A stretch of DNA of 21,660 nucleotides from Flavicella sp964230805 (GTDB lineage Bacteria > Bacteroidota > Bacteroidia > Flavobacteriales > Flavobacteriaceae): positions 1-21,660 of the forward strand of contig CAXRIA010000007.1 in assembly GCA_964230805.1 (NCBI GenBank), given 5' to 3'. Position 1 is the stretch's first letter, and each line of letters opens with the position of its first letter. The translations under genes and the position numbers were made by a program. Below the pieces are notes generated by a model. It was not told the DNA's origin and did no database searches. It saw only the letters and a program-made list of their open reading frames with translations. Shown in pieces: positions 15,114 through 21,660 of this stretch.

Positions 15114-16910
15114 TTAATCGTTTAATTTTAGGACGGCCATAAATGCTTCTTGTGGTATTTCTACACTTCCTACTTGTCGCATTCGTTTTTTTCCTTTTTT
15201 CTGTTTTTCTAACAATTTACGTTTTCTTGAAATGTCACCTCCGTAACATTTCGCAGTCACGTCTTTTCGCAATGCTTTGGTAGTTTCTCTGGAAATAATT
15301 TTAGCACCAATGGCAGCTTGAATAGGAATGTCAAATTGTTGTCTTGGAATTAATTCTTTCAGTTTTTCACACATTTTCTTCCCAATGGTGTAGGCATTAT
15401 CGGCATGAATAAGTGCAGAAAGTGCATCCACAGGCTGTCCGTTCAATAAAATATCAACACGCACCAATTTGGATGGTTTCATACCAATTGGGTGGTAATC
15501 GAAAGAGGCGTATCCTTTTGAGACGGTCTTCAAACGGTCGTAAAAATCAAAAACAATTTCCGCCAAGGGCATTTCAAAGATGAGTTCCACACGTTGTGTT
15601 GTCAAATAGGATTGGTTGACAATGATTCCTCTTTTTTCAATACAAAGACTCATGACTTGTCCAACGAAATCAGCTTTCGTAATAATCGATGCTTTGATAT
15701 ACGGTTCTTCCACTCTGTCAAGACCGGAAGGGTCTGGCAAATCGGTTGGATTGTTCAATAGAATGATTTCGCTCGGGTTTTTTTTGGTAAACGCATGGTA
15801 AGATACATTGGGAACGGTGGTAATGACAGTCATATTGAATTCGCGTTCCAATCGTTCTTGAATAATTTCCATGTGTAGCATTCCAAGGAATCCACAACGA
15901 AACCCAAAACCCAAAGCCGCTGAACTTTCAGGGGCAAAAACAAGTGAGGCGTCGTTTAATTGGAGTTTTTCCATGGAATAACGCAACTCCTCGTAATCTT
16001 CTGTGTCTACAGGATAGATTCCGGCAAATACCATGGGTTTTACATCTTCAAAACCATCAATGGTTTCTTCGGTTGGTTTGGAGGCATCTGTGATGGTGTC
16101 TCCAACTTTTACTTCTTTGGCAGTTTTTATTCCTGTGATCAGGTAACCCACATCACCTGTTTTCACAGATTTTCGAACAACTTGCTCCAATTTTAGGGTT
16201 CCTACTTCATCGGCAAAATATTCTTTGTCTGTAGCCATGAATTTGATTCGTTGCCCTTTTTTAATTTCGCCGTTTATGACACGGAAATAGGTTTCGATTC
16301 CTCTGTAGGAATTGTAAACAGAATCGAAGATCAACGCTTGTAAGGGAGCTTCAGGGTCTCCTTCTGGAGCGGGAATTCTTTCAATAATAGCTTTTAAAAT
16401 ATTGTCTACGCCAAAGCCTGTTTTTCCACTGGCATGGATGACTTCTTCAGGATCACAACCCAGCAAGTCGACAATGTCGTCGGTTACTTCTTCTGGATTT
16501 GCACTGGGCAAATCAACTTTGTTTAAAACAGGAATAATCTCTAGATCATTGTCCAATGCCAAATAAAGGTTGGAGATGGTTTGTGCTTGAATGCTTTGAG
16601 CTGCGTCTACAATCAAAAGAGCGCCTTCACAAGCGGCGATAGAACGCGATACCTCGTACGAAAAATCAACATGCCCGGGGGTGTCAATTAAGTTCAAAAT
16701 ATATTCTTGCCCTTCATGGATATAGTCCATTTGGATGGCATGACTTTTTATCGTAATTCCACGCTCACGTTCCAGATCCATATTGTCGAGCAATTGATCT
16801 TGTTTTTCTCGCTCGCTAACTGCACCTGTATAGTCCAATAATCTGTCTGCCAAGGTACTTTTGCCATGGTCGATATGTGCAATGATGCAAAAATTTCTAA
16901 TATTCTTCAT
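15114..16910 (-). CDS. lepA: Elongation factor 4 (LepA)
   Basis: A 598-residue translational GTPase, the usual LepA length. GTPase motifs are clear: AHIDHGKST (11-19), the switch segment RGITIKSH, DTPGHVDF, and NKVD. The EF-G-like domains II, III and V follow, then the LepA-specific C-terminal domain ending in basic residues (SRKRKLLEKQKKGKKRMRQ region). LepA acts on ribosomes, promoting back-translocation or helping initiation and assembly under ionic stress. It has its own promoter box and terminator, so it is probably transcribed alone, although the Gfo/Idh gene lies upstream on the same strand. Confidence 0.98.
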   Translation of the reverse strand: MKNIRNFCIIAHIDHGKSTLADRLLDYTGAVSEREKQDQLLDNMDLERERGITIKSHAIQMDYIHEGQEYILNLIDTPGHVDFSYEVSRSIAACEGALLIVDAAQSIQAQTISNLYLALDNDLEIIPVLNKVDLPSANPEEVTDDIVDLLGCDPEEVIHASGKTGFGVDNILKAIIERIPAPEGDPEAPLQALIFDSVYNSYRGIETYFRVINGEIKKGQRIKFMATDKEYFADEVGTLKLEQVVRKSVKTGDVGYLITGIKTAKEVKVGDTITDASKPTEETIDGFEDVKPMVFAGIYPVDTEDYEELRYSMEKLQLNDASLVFAPESSAALGFGFRCGFLGMLHMEIIQERLEREFNMTVITTVPNVSYHAFTKKNPSEIILLNNPTDLPDPSGLDRVEEPYIKASIITKADFVGQVMSLCIEKRGIIVNQSYLTTQRVELIFEMPLAEIVFDFYDRLKTVSKGYASFDYHPIGMKPSKLVRVDILLNGQPVDALSALIHADNAYTIGKKMCEKLKELIPRQQFDIPIQAAIGAKIISRETTKALRKDVTAKCYGGDISRKRKLLEKQKKGKKRMRQVGSVEIPQEAFMAVLKLND

Positions 16911-16947
16911 AGTTTCCTGTCTACTTTCAGCCTTCTGCAGGCGTTCG

Positions 16948-16955
16948 CAAAGATA
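16948..16955 (-). promoter_or_regulatory. -7 box of lepA
   Basis: On the - strand this reads TATCTTTG, an exact TAnnTTTG match, 37 bases before the lepA ATG. The transcript would start near 16944. No clear TTG was seen at the -33 distance. Confidence 0.55.
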
Positions 16956-16998
16956 GGATTAAAATGTGGAATTATAGGTTCCTCTTTTCGAGTAAAAT

Positions 16999-17071
16999 TT
17001 GTCCATTGGCGTCCTCTTGTTTGAACGAGGGCGTGTAAAAAAATAATTTTCGTAGCGTTGGAGATGGACAA
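16999..17071. repeat. Nested inverted repeats between lepA and the oxidoreductase gene
   Basis: TTGTCCAT (16999-17006) and ATGGACAA (17064-17071) are perfect reverse complements 57 bases apart. Between them CGTCCTC (17010-17016) pairs with GAGGGCG (17027-17033), with one G-T pair. The RNA could fold into a branched structure. No clean T-run follows on either strand, so it is not an obvious terminator. It may be a regulatory leader or remnant, or chance. Confidence 0.35.
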
Positions 17072-17121
17072 CTCATTTTGCCATTGTTGGCGTTTTTTTC
17101 GGAGTGTTGTTTCGTTTTCTT

Positions 17122-18126
17122 TCAGGAATTAAAAGGAACTGAATCGTGATTTGGGTATACGATTCCCGTTTGTTTGCGAATTGTATCCAACAATCGTATC
17201 AGTTTCAAACTAAAAGACAGGGGAAGTATAGGACTTTCTGTTAAATTTTTATCCAAACATTCCATCACATGCTTTGCCTCAAACTCGTATCCAAAGCCAA
17301 TTCCATCATTCACTTGTATGGTTTTTTGTTGACCGTTTTTTGAGATCAGAATTGGTCGGTTCATGTCTCGGGATATGCGCATACTTCCTTTTTCAAAGTA
17401 GAACGCACTGTCGTTAAAAGAATTGCAAGTAAAACCCGATACGAGATGTGCCGTTTTATTTTCTGGATATTCAAATAAAAGAGAGGTATAGACGTCTGAA
17501 TTGGAAGGACTCATTTGAGATTCGGCATAAATTTTTTCGGGAACGCCCAATGTCATTAAAGCGGTAAATACCGGGTAAATGCCAATATCTAATAAAGCAC
17601 CTCCTCCTAGTTTTCGATTGTACAATCTGCTATTGGGGTCGTAGGGTGCATGAAAAAGAAAATCGGAATGAACCGTTTTTAGGACACCCAATTCTTTGGA
17701 TTCGATGATTTCTAGTGCTTTTTGGAAAGTGGGAACAAATCGTGTCCAAAAAGCTTCCATCAAGAAGGTTTGGTTTTTTTTAGAAGCGGCAATCATTTGT
17801 TTGACTTCGTCTTCGTTGATGGCAAATGCCTTTTCACACAACACTGCTTTTTGATTTTCCAAACAAAGCAATGTATGTGTTTTGTGGAAGGCATGTGGTG
17901 TTGCAATGTAAACAATGTCAATTTCGGAGTCCTTTGCCATTTCGATATAGGAGCCATAGGCTCTTTCAAAGCCATAACTGTGTGCGAATTGTTTTGCCTT
18001 TTCGAAATTTCTGGAGGCACAAGCCAATAAATTGGCATTGTCAAGGCGTTGCAAGTCTTTTGAGAATTTTTCTGCGATTTTTCCACAACCGAGAATGGCC
18101 CAGTTGTATGTTTTTTTTGCACACAT
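17122..18126 (-). CDS. Gfo/Idh/MocA family oxidoreductase
   Basis: A 334-residue NAD(P)-dependent oxidoreductase. The Rossmann motif WAILGCGKIAEKF is at 9-21 and the helix-strand nucleotide domain runs to about 125. The substrate domain follows with MEAFWTRF (123-130) and GGGALLDIGIYPV (174-186), typical of the branch resembling trans-dihydrodiol and 1,5-anhydrofructose dehydrogenases. The family motif EKP is EKA here (98-100), keeping the catalytic lysine 99 but not the proline. Substrates in this family are sugars, inositols and related compounds, and the context does not settle which. Not linked to its neighbours by function; divergent from dus. Confidence 0.88.
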   Translation of the reverse strand: MCAKKTYNWAILGCGKIAEKFSKDLQRLDNANLLACASRNFEKAKQFAHSYGFERAYGSYIEMAKDSEIDIVYIATPHAFHKTHTLLCLENQKAVLCEKAFAINEDEVKQMIAASKKNQTFLMEAFWTRFVPTFQKALEIIESKELGVLKTVHSDFLFHAPYDPNSRLYNRKLGGGALLDIGIYPVFTALMTLGVPEKIYAESQMSPSNSDVYTSLLFEYPENKTAHLVSGFTCNSFNDSAFYFEKGSMRISRDMNRPILISKNGQQKTIQVNDGIGFGYEFEAKHVMECLDKNLTESPILPLSFSLKLIRLLDTIRKQTGIVYPNHDSVPFNS

Positions 18127-18182
18127 GCTTGTACGTTTGTTTTCTATTGTGAAAAGTAATGAATTTTGTGGTTGAAATCACG

Positions 18183-18212
18183 AAAAGTTAGCTCCTTTGT
18201 TAAAATGTCAAA
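18183..18212 (-). promoter_or_regulatory. Possible promoter of the oxidoreductase gene
   Basis: On the - strand TTTG (18212-18209) is followed after 18 bases by TAACTTTT (18190-18183), one base from TAnnTTTG. It lies about 57 bases before the start codon. Confidence 0.4.
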
Positions 18213-18344
18213 TAATTCCATAAGTCAACAAACGATTTTGTTGATGTGTTCTCAATGCGTCGTGCAGAGATCGTGTAAAATTTTGGTTGAAAATGTGAGG
18301 CGATTTCCAATTTTTGTTTCGATTTCTTTCCCATCTTTTATTCG

Positions 18345-18352
18345 TATCTTTG
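18345..18352 (+). promoter_or_regulatory. -7 box of dus
   Basis: TATCTTTG matches TAnnTTTG exactly. Transcription would start near 18356, about 19 bases before the TTG start. A -33 box is not evident. Confidence 0.5.
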
Positions 18353-18374
18353 CCAAGTTTAAAAGAGAGAAGAT

Positions 18375-19370
18375 TTGGTAAAAATTGGCGATATAGAATT
18401 GAATGATTTTCCGTTGTTGCTTGCACCGATGGAAGATGTGAGTGATCCACCTTTTAGAGCTTTGTGCAAAGAGCAGGGGGCAGATGTGGTGTACACAGAA
18501 TTTATTTCTTCAGAAGGATTGATCCGAGATGCTGCGAAGAGTGTAAAAAAATTAGATATATACGAAAAGGAGCGTCCTGTGGGGATTCAGATTTTTGGAG
18601 CCAATTTGGATTCCATGTTGAAGACCGTTGAGATTGTAGAGCAATCCAAGCCCGACATTATAGACATTAATTTTGGATGTCCTGTAAAGAAGGTAGTGAG
18701 CAAGGGCGCTGGTGCAGGAATTTTAAAAGACATTGATTTGATGGTTTCTCTGACAGAGGCCATGGTGAAGCATACGCATTTGCCAGTTACTGTAAAAACA
18801 CGATTGGGTTGGGACCACGATTCCATAAAGATAGTGGAAGTAGCGGAGCGTTTGCAAGATGTTGGATGTGCCGCGATTTCGATACACGGAAGAACCAGAG
18901 CGCAAATGTACAAAGGCGATGCCGATTGGAAACCTATTGCAGCCGTTAAAAATAATGCGAGAATACACATTCCCGTTTTTGGAAATGGCGATGTAAACAC
19001 ACCTGAAGCTGCCGTAAAAATGCGTGATGAGTTCGGATTGGATGGCGCAATGATTGGTAGGGCAAGTATTGGTAACCCTTGGTTTTTCAAGCAAGTAAAG
19101 CATTTTTTTGAAACAGGGGAACACCTGCCGCCCGTTACGATTGCCGAGCGTGTTGCTGTGGCCCGTCGTCATTTAGAAATGGAGATTGCCTGGAAAGAGA
19201 AAGAGATTTTGGCCGTGTTGGAAACCAGACGTCATTATGGAACTTATTTCAAAGGAATTCCAAATTTCAAAGAGTATCGAATGAAAATGGTTACGTCAAA
19301 CGATGCACAAGAGGTATTTGCTGCATTTGACGAGGTGTTGGAAAAATTTGGTGATATGACATTTGCCTAG
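18375..19370 (+). CDS. dus: tRNA-dihydrouridine synthase
   Basis: A 331-residue FMN-dependent enzyme that reduces uridines in the D-loop of tRNA. The TIM barrel starts LLLAPMEDVSDPPFR (14-28). The catalytic Cys102 is in NFGCPVKKVVSKGAGAG, FMN-contacting Lys141 in VKTRLGW and His171 in HGRTR, and GNGD (203-206) and GAMIGRA (224-230) are the phosphate-binding end of the barrel. It is closest to the DusB group. The start is TTG: a stop codon (TAA at 18360-18362) lies just upstream in frame, no ATG or GTG fits, and TTG gives MVKIGDIEL, the N-terminus usual for flavobacterial DusB. It is a single gene with its own -7 box. Confidence 0.94.
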   Translation: MVKIGDIELNDFPLLLAPMEDVSDPPFRALCKEQGADVVYTEFISSEGLIRDAAKSVKKLDIYEKERPVGIQIFGANLDSMLKTVEIVEQSKPDIIDINFGCPVKKVVSKGAGAGILKDIDLMVSLTEAMVKHTHLPVTVKTRLGWDHDSIKIVEVAERLQDVGCAAISIHGRTRAQMYKGDADWKPIAAVKNNARIHIPVFGNGDVNTPEAAVKMRDEFGLDGAMIGRASIGNPWFFKQVKHFFETGEHLPPVTIAERVAVARRHLEMEIAWKEKEILAVLETRRHYGTYFKGIPNFKEYRMKMVTSNDAQEVFAAFDEVLEKFGDMTFA

Positions 19371-19399
19371 AGATATTCTACAGAAGTCCAATTTTTTTA

Positions 19400-19452
19400 T
19401 TTTTACAAAAGTGTAAAAACGAGGTATCGGTGATTTTTGCTTCGGCAAAAAT
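19400..19452. repeat. Two adjacent hairpins between dus and the permease gene
   Basis: TTTTTACA (19400-19407) pairs with TGTAAAAA (19412-19419). ATTTTTGC (19433-19440) pairs with GCAAAAAT (19445-19452) around a TTCG tetraloop. Both are perfect 8-bp stems in a 96-base gap between convergent genes, where terminators are expected. Neither has a free T-run after the stem, so termination is inferred from position only. Confidence 0.45.
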
Positions 19453-19466
19453 TGTTGTGCAGTGCG

Positions 19467-20666
19467 TTATTTCTCAATGAATTCTTTGGTGATTCGACTA
19501 CTGGCAATTTTAGAAGCCAACCAACTTAGAGAAAGAATAGTGACCGAAACAATTCCCAAATTTTTGAATTGAAATTCAATAGGATAGGCCGTGTATTGAG
19601 TAATCATGAACCATTGGAATTTGTTTTGTAAAAAAATAAAGAATGTCCCCATACCTGTACCTAATACCAAACCAAAGCAAGACAATAAAAAGCCTTGGAT
19701 TAAAAATATTCTTCTGATTTCTGGCAAACGAGCTCCGAGGTTTGACAAGGTTTTGAGATTTTTTCTTTTATCGAGAATCATCATGATGATCGATCCAATG
19801 ACGTTGAACAGGGCGATAATTAAAACGAGTGTAAAAATAAGGTAAGCGATCAGTTTTTCGCTGTTTAAAATTTTATAGAAAACCGCATTTTGTTCTTCTC
19901 TTGAGGCAACTTTAAAATTTTCACCCCAATGTTGTTTCAATCGTTTTATAACGGCTGCTGTCTGCGTTGGTTTTGTTTTGATTTCCAGGGCTCCTATTTG
20001 ATTGTTTTTGTAGCTCAATAAATACTGTGCGACTTTCAAAGGAACAAAAACAAATTTATGATCGAGTTCTTCGGAGATTGAGAAAAGTCCGACGGTTTGC
20101 GTATTTACAAAACGAAAGGCTTTGTTCGGATCTGTTGTATATTTCGTTCCCGATTTGGGCACAAAAATTTGCAAAGGTTCTCCATAGTTTAAAACACCAA
20201 GCGATAGTTTGGTGGCAATGCCATTTCCAACAACGGAGCTATTGCTTTCAAAGTCAACCCATTTTCCTGCGAATACGGTAGAATCTAGTTGAACGACTTT
20301 GGTAAAATTTTTGTCAATTCCTTTGAGGTAAGCAATTTGTTCTTTTTTCTTGTTTTTAAAAAAAGCGCGCTCCTCTAAGACTTTTGAATAAGAAATGATG
20401 TCTTGATCCTGGTTTAGGAGTGCTTCTTGGGAGCTGTTAAATTCAAAAGTTTTTCCTTTTTTGGCGGTAATTTTGATGTCTGAATCGGTCTTATTTAGAA
20501 AAGAAGCACTAAAAGATTTCAGTCCAGAAAAAACGGAGAGGACTAAAAACAAGGCCAAAGAACCCACAACAACACCCAATGTAGCAATGACAGTCAATAT
20601 GTTAATGGCATTGCTACTGCTTTTTGAAAGCAGGTACCTTTTGGCGATGTATAGCGAAAAACTCAA
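19467..20666 (-). CDS. ABC transporter permease, LolC/E type
   Basis: A 399-residue inner-membrane protein of the MacB/FtsX superfamily. It has a first helix at about 22-46, a large periplasmic domain (about 50-265), and three more helices at about 272-297, 322-346 and 368-385. The cytosolic loop DKRKNLKTLSNLGARLPEIRR between helices 2 and 3 is the coupling segment that contacts the ATPase. The N-terminus YIAKRYLLSKSSSNAINILT is typical of the LolC/LolE lipoprotein-release permeases, which free lipoproteins for transfer to the outer membrane. No ATPase gene is nearby. The start is TTG, one base after the rbfA stop; no ATG fits and this position gives the family's usual N-terminus. Confidence 0.88.
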   Translation of the reverse strand: MSFSLYIAKRYLLSKSSSNAINILTVIATLGVVVGSLALFLVLSVFSGLKSFSASFLNKTDSDIKITAKKGKTFEFNSSQEALLNQDQDIISYSKVLEERAFFKNKKKEQIAYLKGIDKNFTKVVQLDSTVFAGKWVDFESNSSVVGNGIATKLSLGVLNYGEPLQIFVPKSGTKYTTDPNKAFRFVNTQTVGLFSISEELDHKFVFVPLKVAQYLLSYKNNQIGALEIKTKPTQTAAVIKRLKQHWGENFKVASREEQNAVFYKILNSEKLIAYLIFTLVLIIALFNVIGSIIMMILDKRKNLKTLSNLGARLPEIRRIFLIQGFLLSCFGLVLGTGMGTFFIFLQNKFQWFMITQYTAYPIEFQFKNLGIVSVTILSLSWLASKIASSRITKEFIEK

Positions 20667-20667
20667 A

Positions 20668-21063
20668 TTATGATTTGTTCCTTTTGGGTAAAATTTTAGG
20701 ATTTTGAATGGGGTTGGTGTCTTCTCCTCTCAAGGAGGCGTCTATTTTTTCAATATAGTCCAGTGAGTCATCTCCGTAAAAAGTCAAATTGGGAACCCTT
20801 CTCAATTGATGTTTGGTTCTTTGTGCCAATTCGTGTCGCAATTGCACCGCATTGCTTTGAATAGCAGTGACCAATGCATCTCTTTTGTCAGAAGGAAAGA
20901 TACTCAAAAAAACCTGTGCCTGACTCAAATCGGTCGTCACGCGAACGCGTGTTACCGAGATGAGAACTCCTTGCATTCCTGCTTGCGCTGCTCCTTGCAA
21001 TACATCTACAAGATCTTTTTGAATAACTCCGGCTATTTTCTTTTGTCTGTTCGTTTCTTCCAT
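20668..21063 (-). CDS. rbfA: Ribosome-binding factor A
   Basis: A 131-residue KH-type protein that binds the 30S subunit and helps mature the 16S rRNA 5' end, important in the cold. The N-terminus METNRQKKI-like sequence (MEETNRQKKIAGVIQKDL), the central VRVTTDLSQAQVFLSIFP and the block RVPNLTFYGDDSLDYIEKID are typical. Length matches the family. It is the first gene of a pair: its TAA stop is followed after one base by the TTG start of the permease, so translation is probably coupled. A -7 box sits directly against its start codon. Confidence 0.94.
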   Translation of the reverse strand: MEETNRQKKIAGVIQKDLVDVLQGAAQAGMQGVLISVTRVRVTTDLSQAQVFLSIFPSDKRDALVTAIQSNAVQLRHELAQRTKHQLRRVPNLTFYGDDSLDYIEKIDASLRGEDTNPIQNPKILPKRNKS

Positions 21064-21067
21064 GTGG

Positions 21068-21075
21068 CAAATTTA
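21068..21075 (-). promoter_or_regulatory. -7 box abutting the rbfA start codon
   Basis: On the - strand this reads TAAATTTG, an exact TAnnTTTG match, ending 4 bases before the ATG. If used, the message would begin at or within a base or two of the start codon. No -33 element was seen, so it may be chance in AT-rich DNA. Confidence 0.35.
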
Positions 21076-21242
21076 AGATAATATTTAGGAATGGTGGTTA
21101 CGAATCCCTAGGGTTTTGAAAGCATCTTGAAATCTTACGAGCCTTGCTACAAACGTCTTCCTGCTTTTCAGAGAATTTGAGACAAAAGAGGATTCAAAAC
21201 CTATTATTTTAGTAACTTGCCACTTTTAAAATTAGAAAAGAA

Positions 21243-21660
21243 ATGAGTAGTTCCTTTGAAAGCTATCAAAAAAGACGCTTGAAATCGTCTTATTTTTCTG
21301 TAGTGATTAGCATAGCACTTGTCTTGTTCATGATGGGTGTTTTGGGAATGCTTTTGGTGAAGTCGAATCAGATAACAGCTCACTTTAAAGAAAAAGTGGC
21401 CATTACTGTTTTTTTGAAAGATCGGGTAACACCTGCTCAAACAAAAAAACTAGAAGAACTTTTACATTCGAAAAGTTACACGAAAACGACTCGTTTTTTA
21501 TCCAAAGAGAAAGCGGCTGAGATTTACAGCAAAGACATTGGTGAAGATTTTTTGGAATTTTTGGGCAAAAACCCACTGAAAAATTCCATCGATATTTATC
21601 TAAAAGCCGATTTTGTTTCTCCGCTTAAAATGACCGACATCAAAAATGAATTGTTAGAAA
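21243..21660 (+). CDS. ftsX: Cell-division ABC permease FtsX, 5' part
   Basis: The first 139 residues of an FtsX protein, cut by the window end. It starts MSSSFESYQKRRLKSSYFS, has a first membrane helix at about 18-40, then the start of the periplasmic loop with KVAITVFLKDRV, SKEKAAEIY and NPLKNSIDIYLK, typical of FtsX. With the ATPase FtsE it regulates septal cell-wall hydrolases. The ATG at 21243 is the first in frame and gives the N-terminus usual in flavobacteria. It diverges from rbfA across 179 bases, in which no perfect promoter for ftsX was seen. Confidence 0.9.
   Translation, partial: MSSSFESYQKRRLKSSYFSVVISIALVLFMMGVLGMLLVKSNQITAHFKEKVAITVFLKDRVTPAQTKKLEELLHSKSYTKTTRFLSKEKAAEIYSKDIGEDFLEFLGKNPLKNSIDIYLKADFVSPLKMTDIKNELLE

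Noticed and set aside
18587..19172. Frames of 149 and 167 codons antisense to dus
   Set aside because: Shadows of the dus gene with no recognisable features.
1..21660. CRISPR array, transposon, toxin-antitoxin or defence system
   Set aside because: No repeat-spacer pattern, transposase, integrase, nuclease or paired small genes of that kind were seen; nearly all of the window is explained by housekeeping genes.

Overview
The window looks like ordinary chromosomal DNA of a Bacteroidota bacterium, most likely a member of the Flavobacteriaceae. The support is: -7 promoter boxes matching the Bacteroidota consensus TAnnTTTG in front of several genes; lipoproteins with Bacteroidota-type signals, one with a CSSSDDDE surface-export motif; a TonB with the typical PIFPGC segment; almost no Shine-Dalgarno sites; moderate-to-low GC; and a leuCDAB gene order. 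No phage, transposase, CRISPR, defence or secondary-metabolite genes were seen.

Layout. Positions 1-574 hold tRNA-Asn(GTT), tRNA-Ala(GGC), their terminators and a decayed second copy of the tRNA-Ala gene. Positions 745-1593 hold a surface lipoprotein (+) and a 50-residue lipoprotein (-), neither of known function. Positions 1897-6677 (+) are the leucine operon leuC-leuD-leuA-leuB, with a strong hairpin between leuD and leuA, closed by a bidirectional terminator. Positions 6756-14047 (-) are a glycogen cluster transcribed glgA-glgC-glgB-GH31 alpha-glucosidase. Upstream of it on the same strand are a tonB-like gene, lepA and a Gfo/Idh/MocA oxidoreductase (14193-18126). A dus tRNA-dihydrouridine synthase gene runs on the + strand (18375-19370). 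The right end has rbfA and a LolC/E-type ABC permease as a tight pair on the - strand, and a divergent ftsX cut by the window edge.

How the genes work together. LeuA, LeuCD and LeuB make up the three-step route from 2-ketoisovalerate to 2-ketoisocaproate. GlgC makes ADP-glucose, GlgA polymerises it, GlgB adds branches, and the cytosolic GH31 enzyme probably trims alpha-glucosidic ends. LepA, RbfA, Dus and the tRNAs belong to translation. TonB, the LolC/E-like permease and FtsX are envelope functions.

I found no convincing novel system. The points most worth a second look are the tRNA-Ala remnant, the hairpin inside the leu operon, the GH31 enzyme in the glycogen cluster, the two TTG starts, and a -7 box lying directly against the rbfA start codon.
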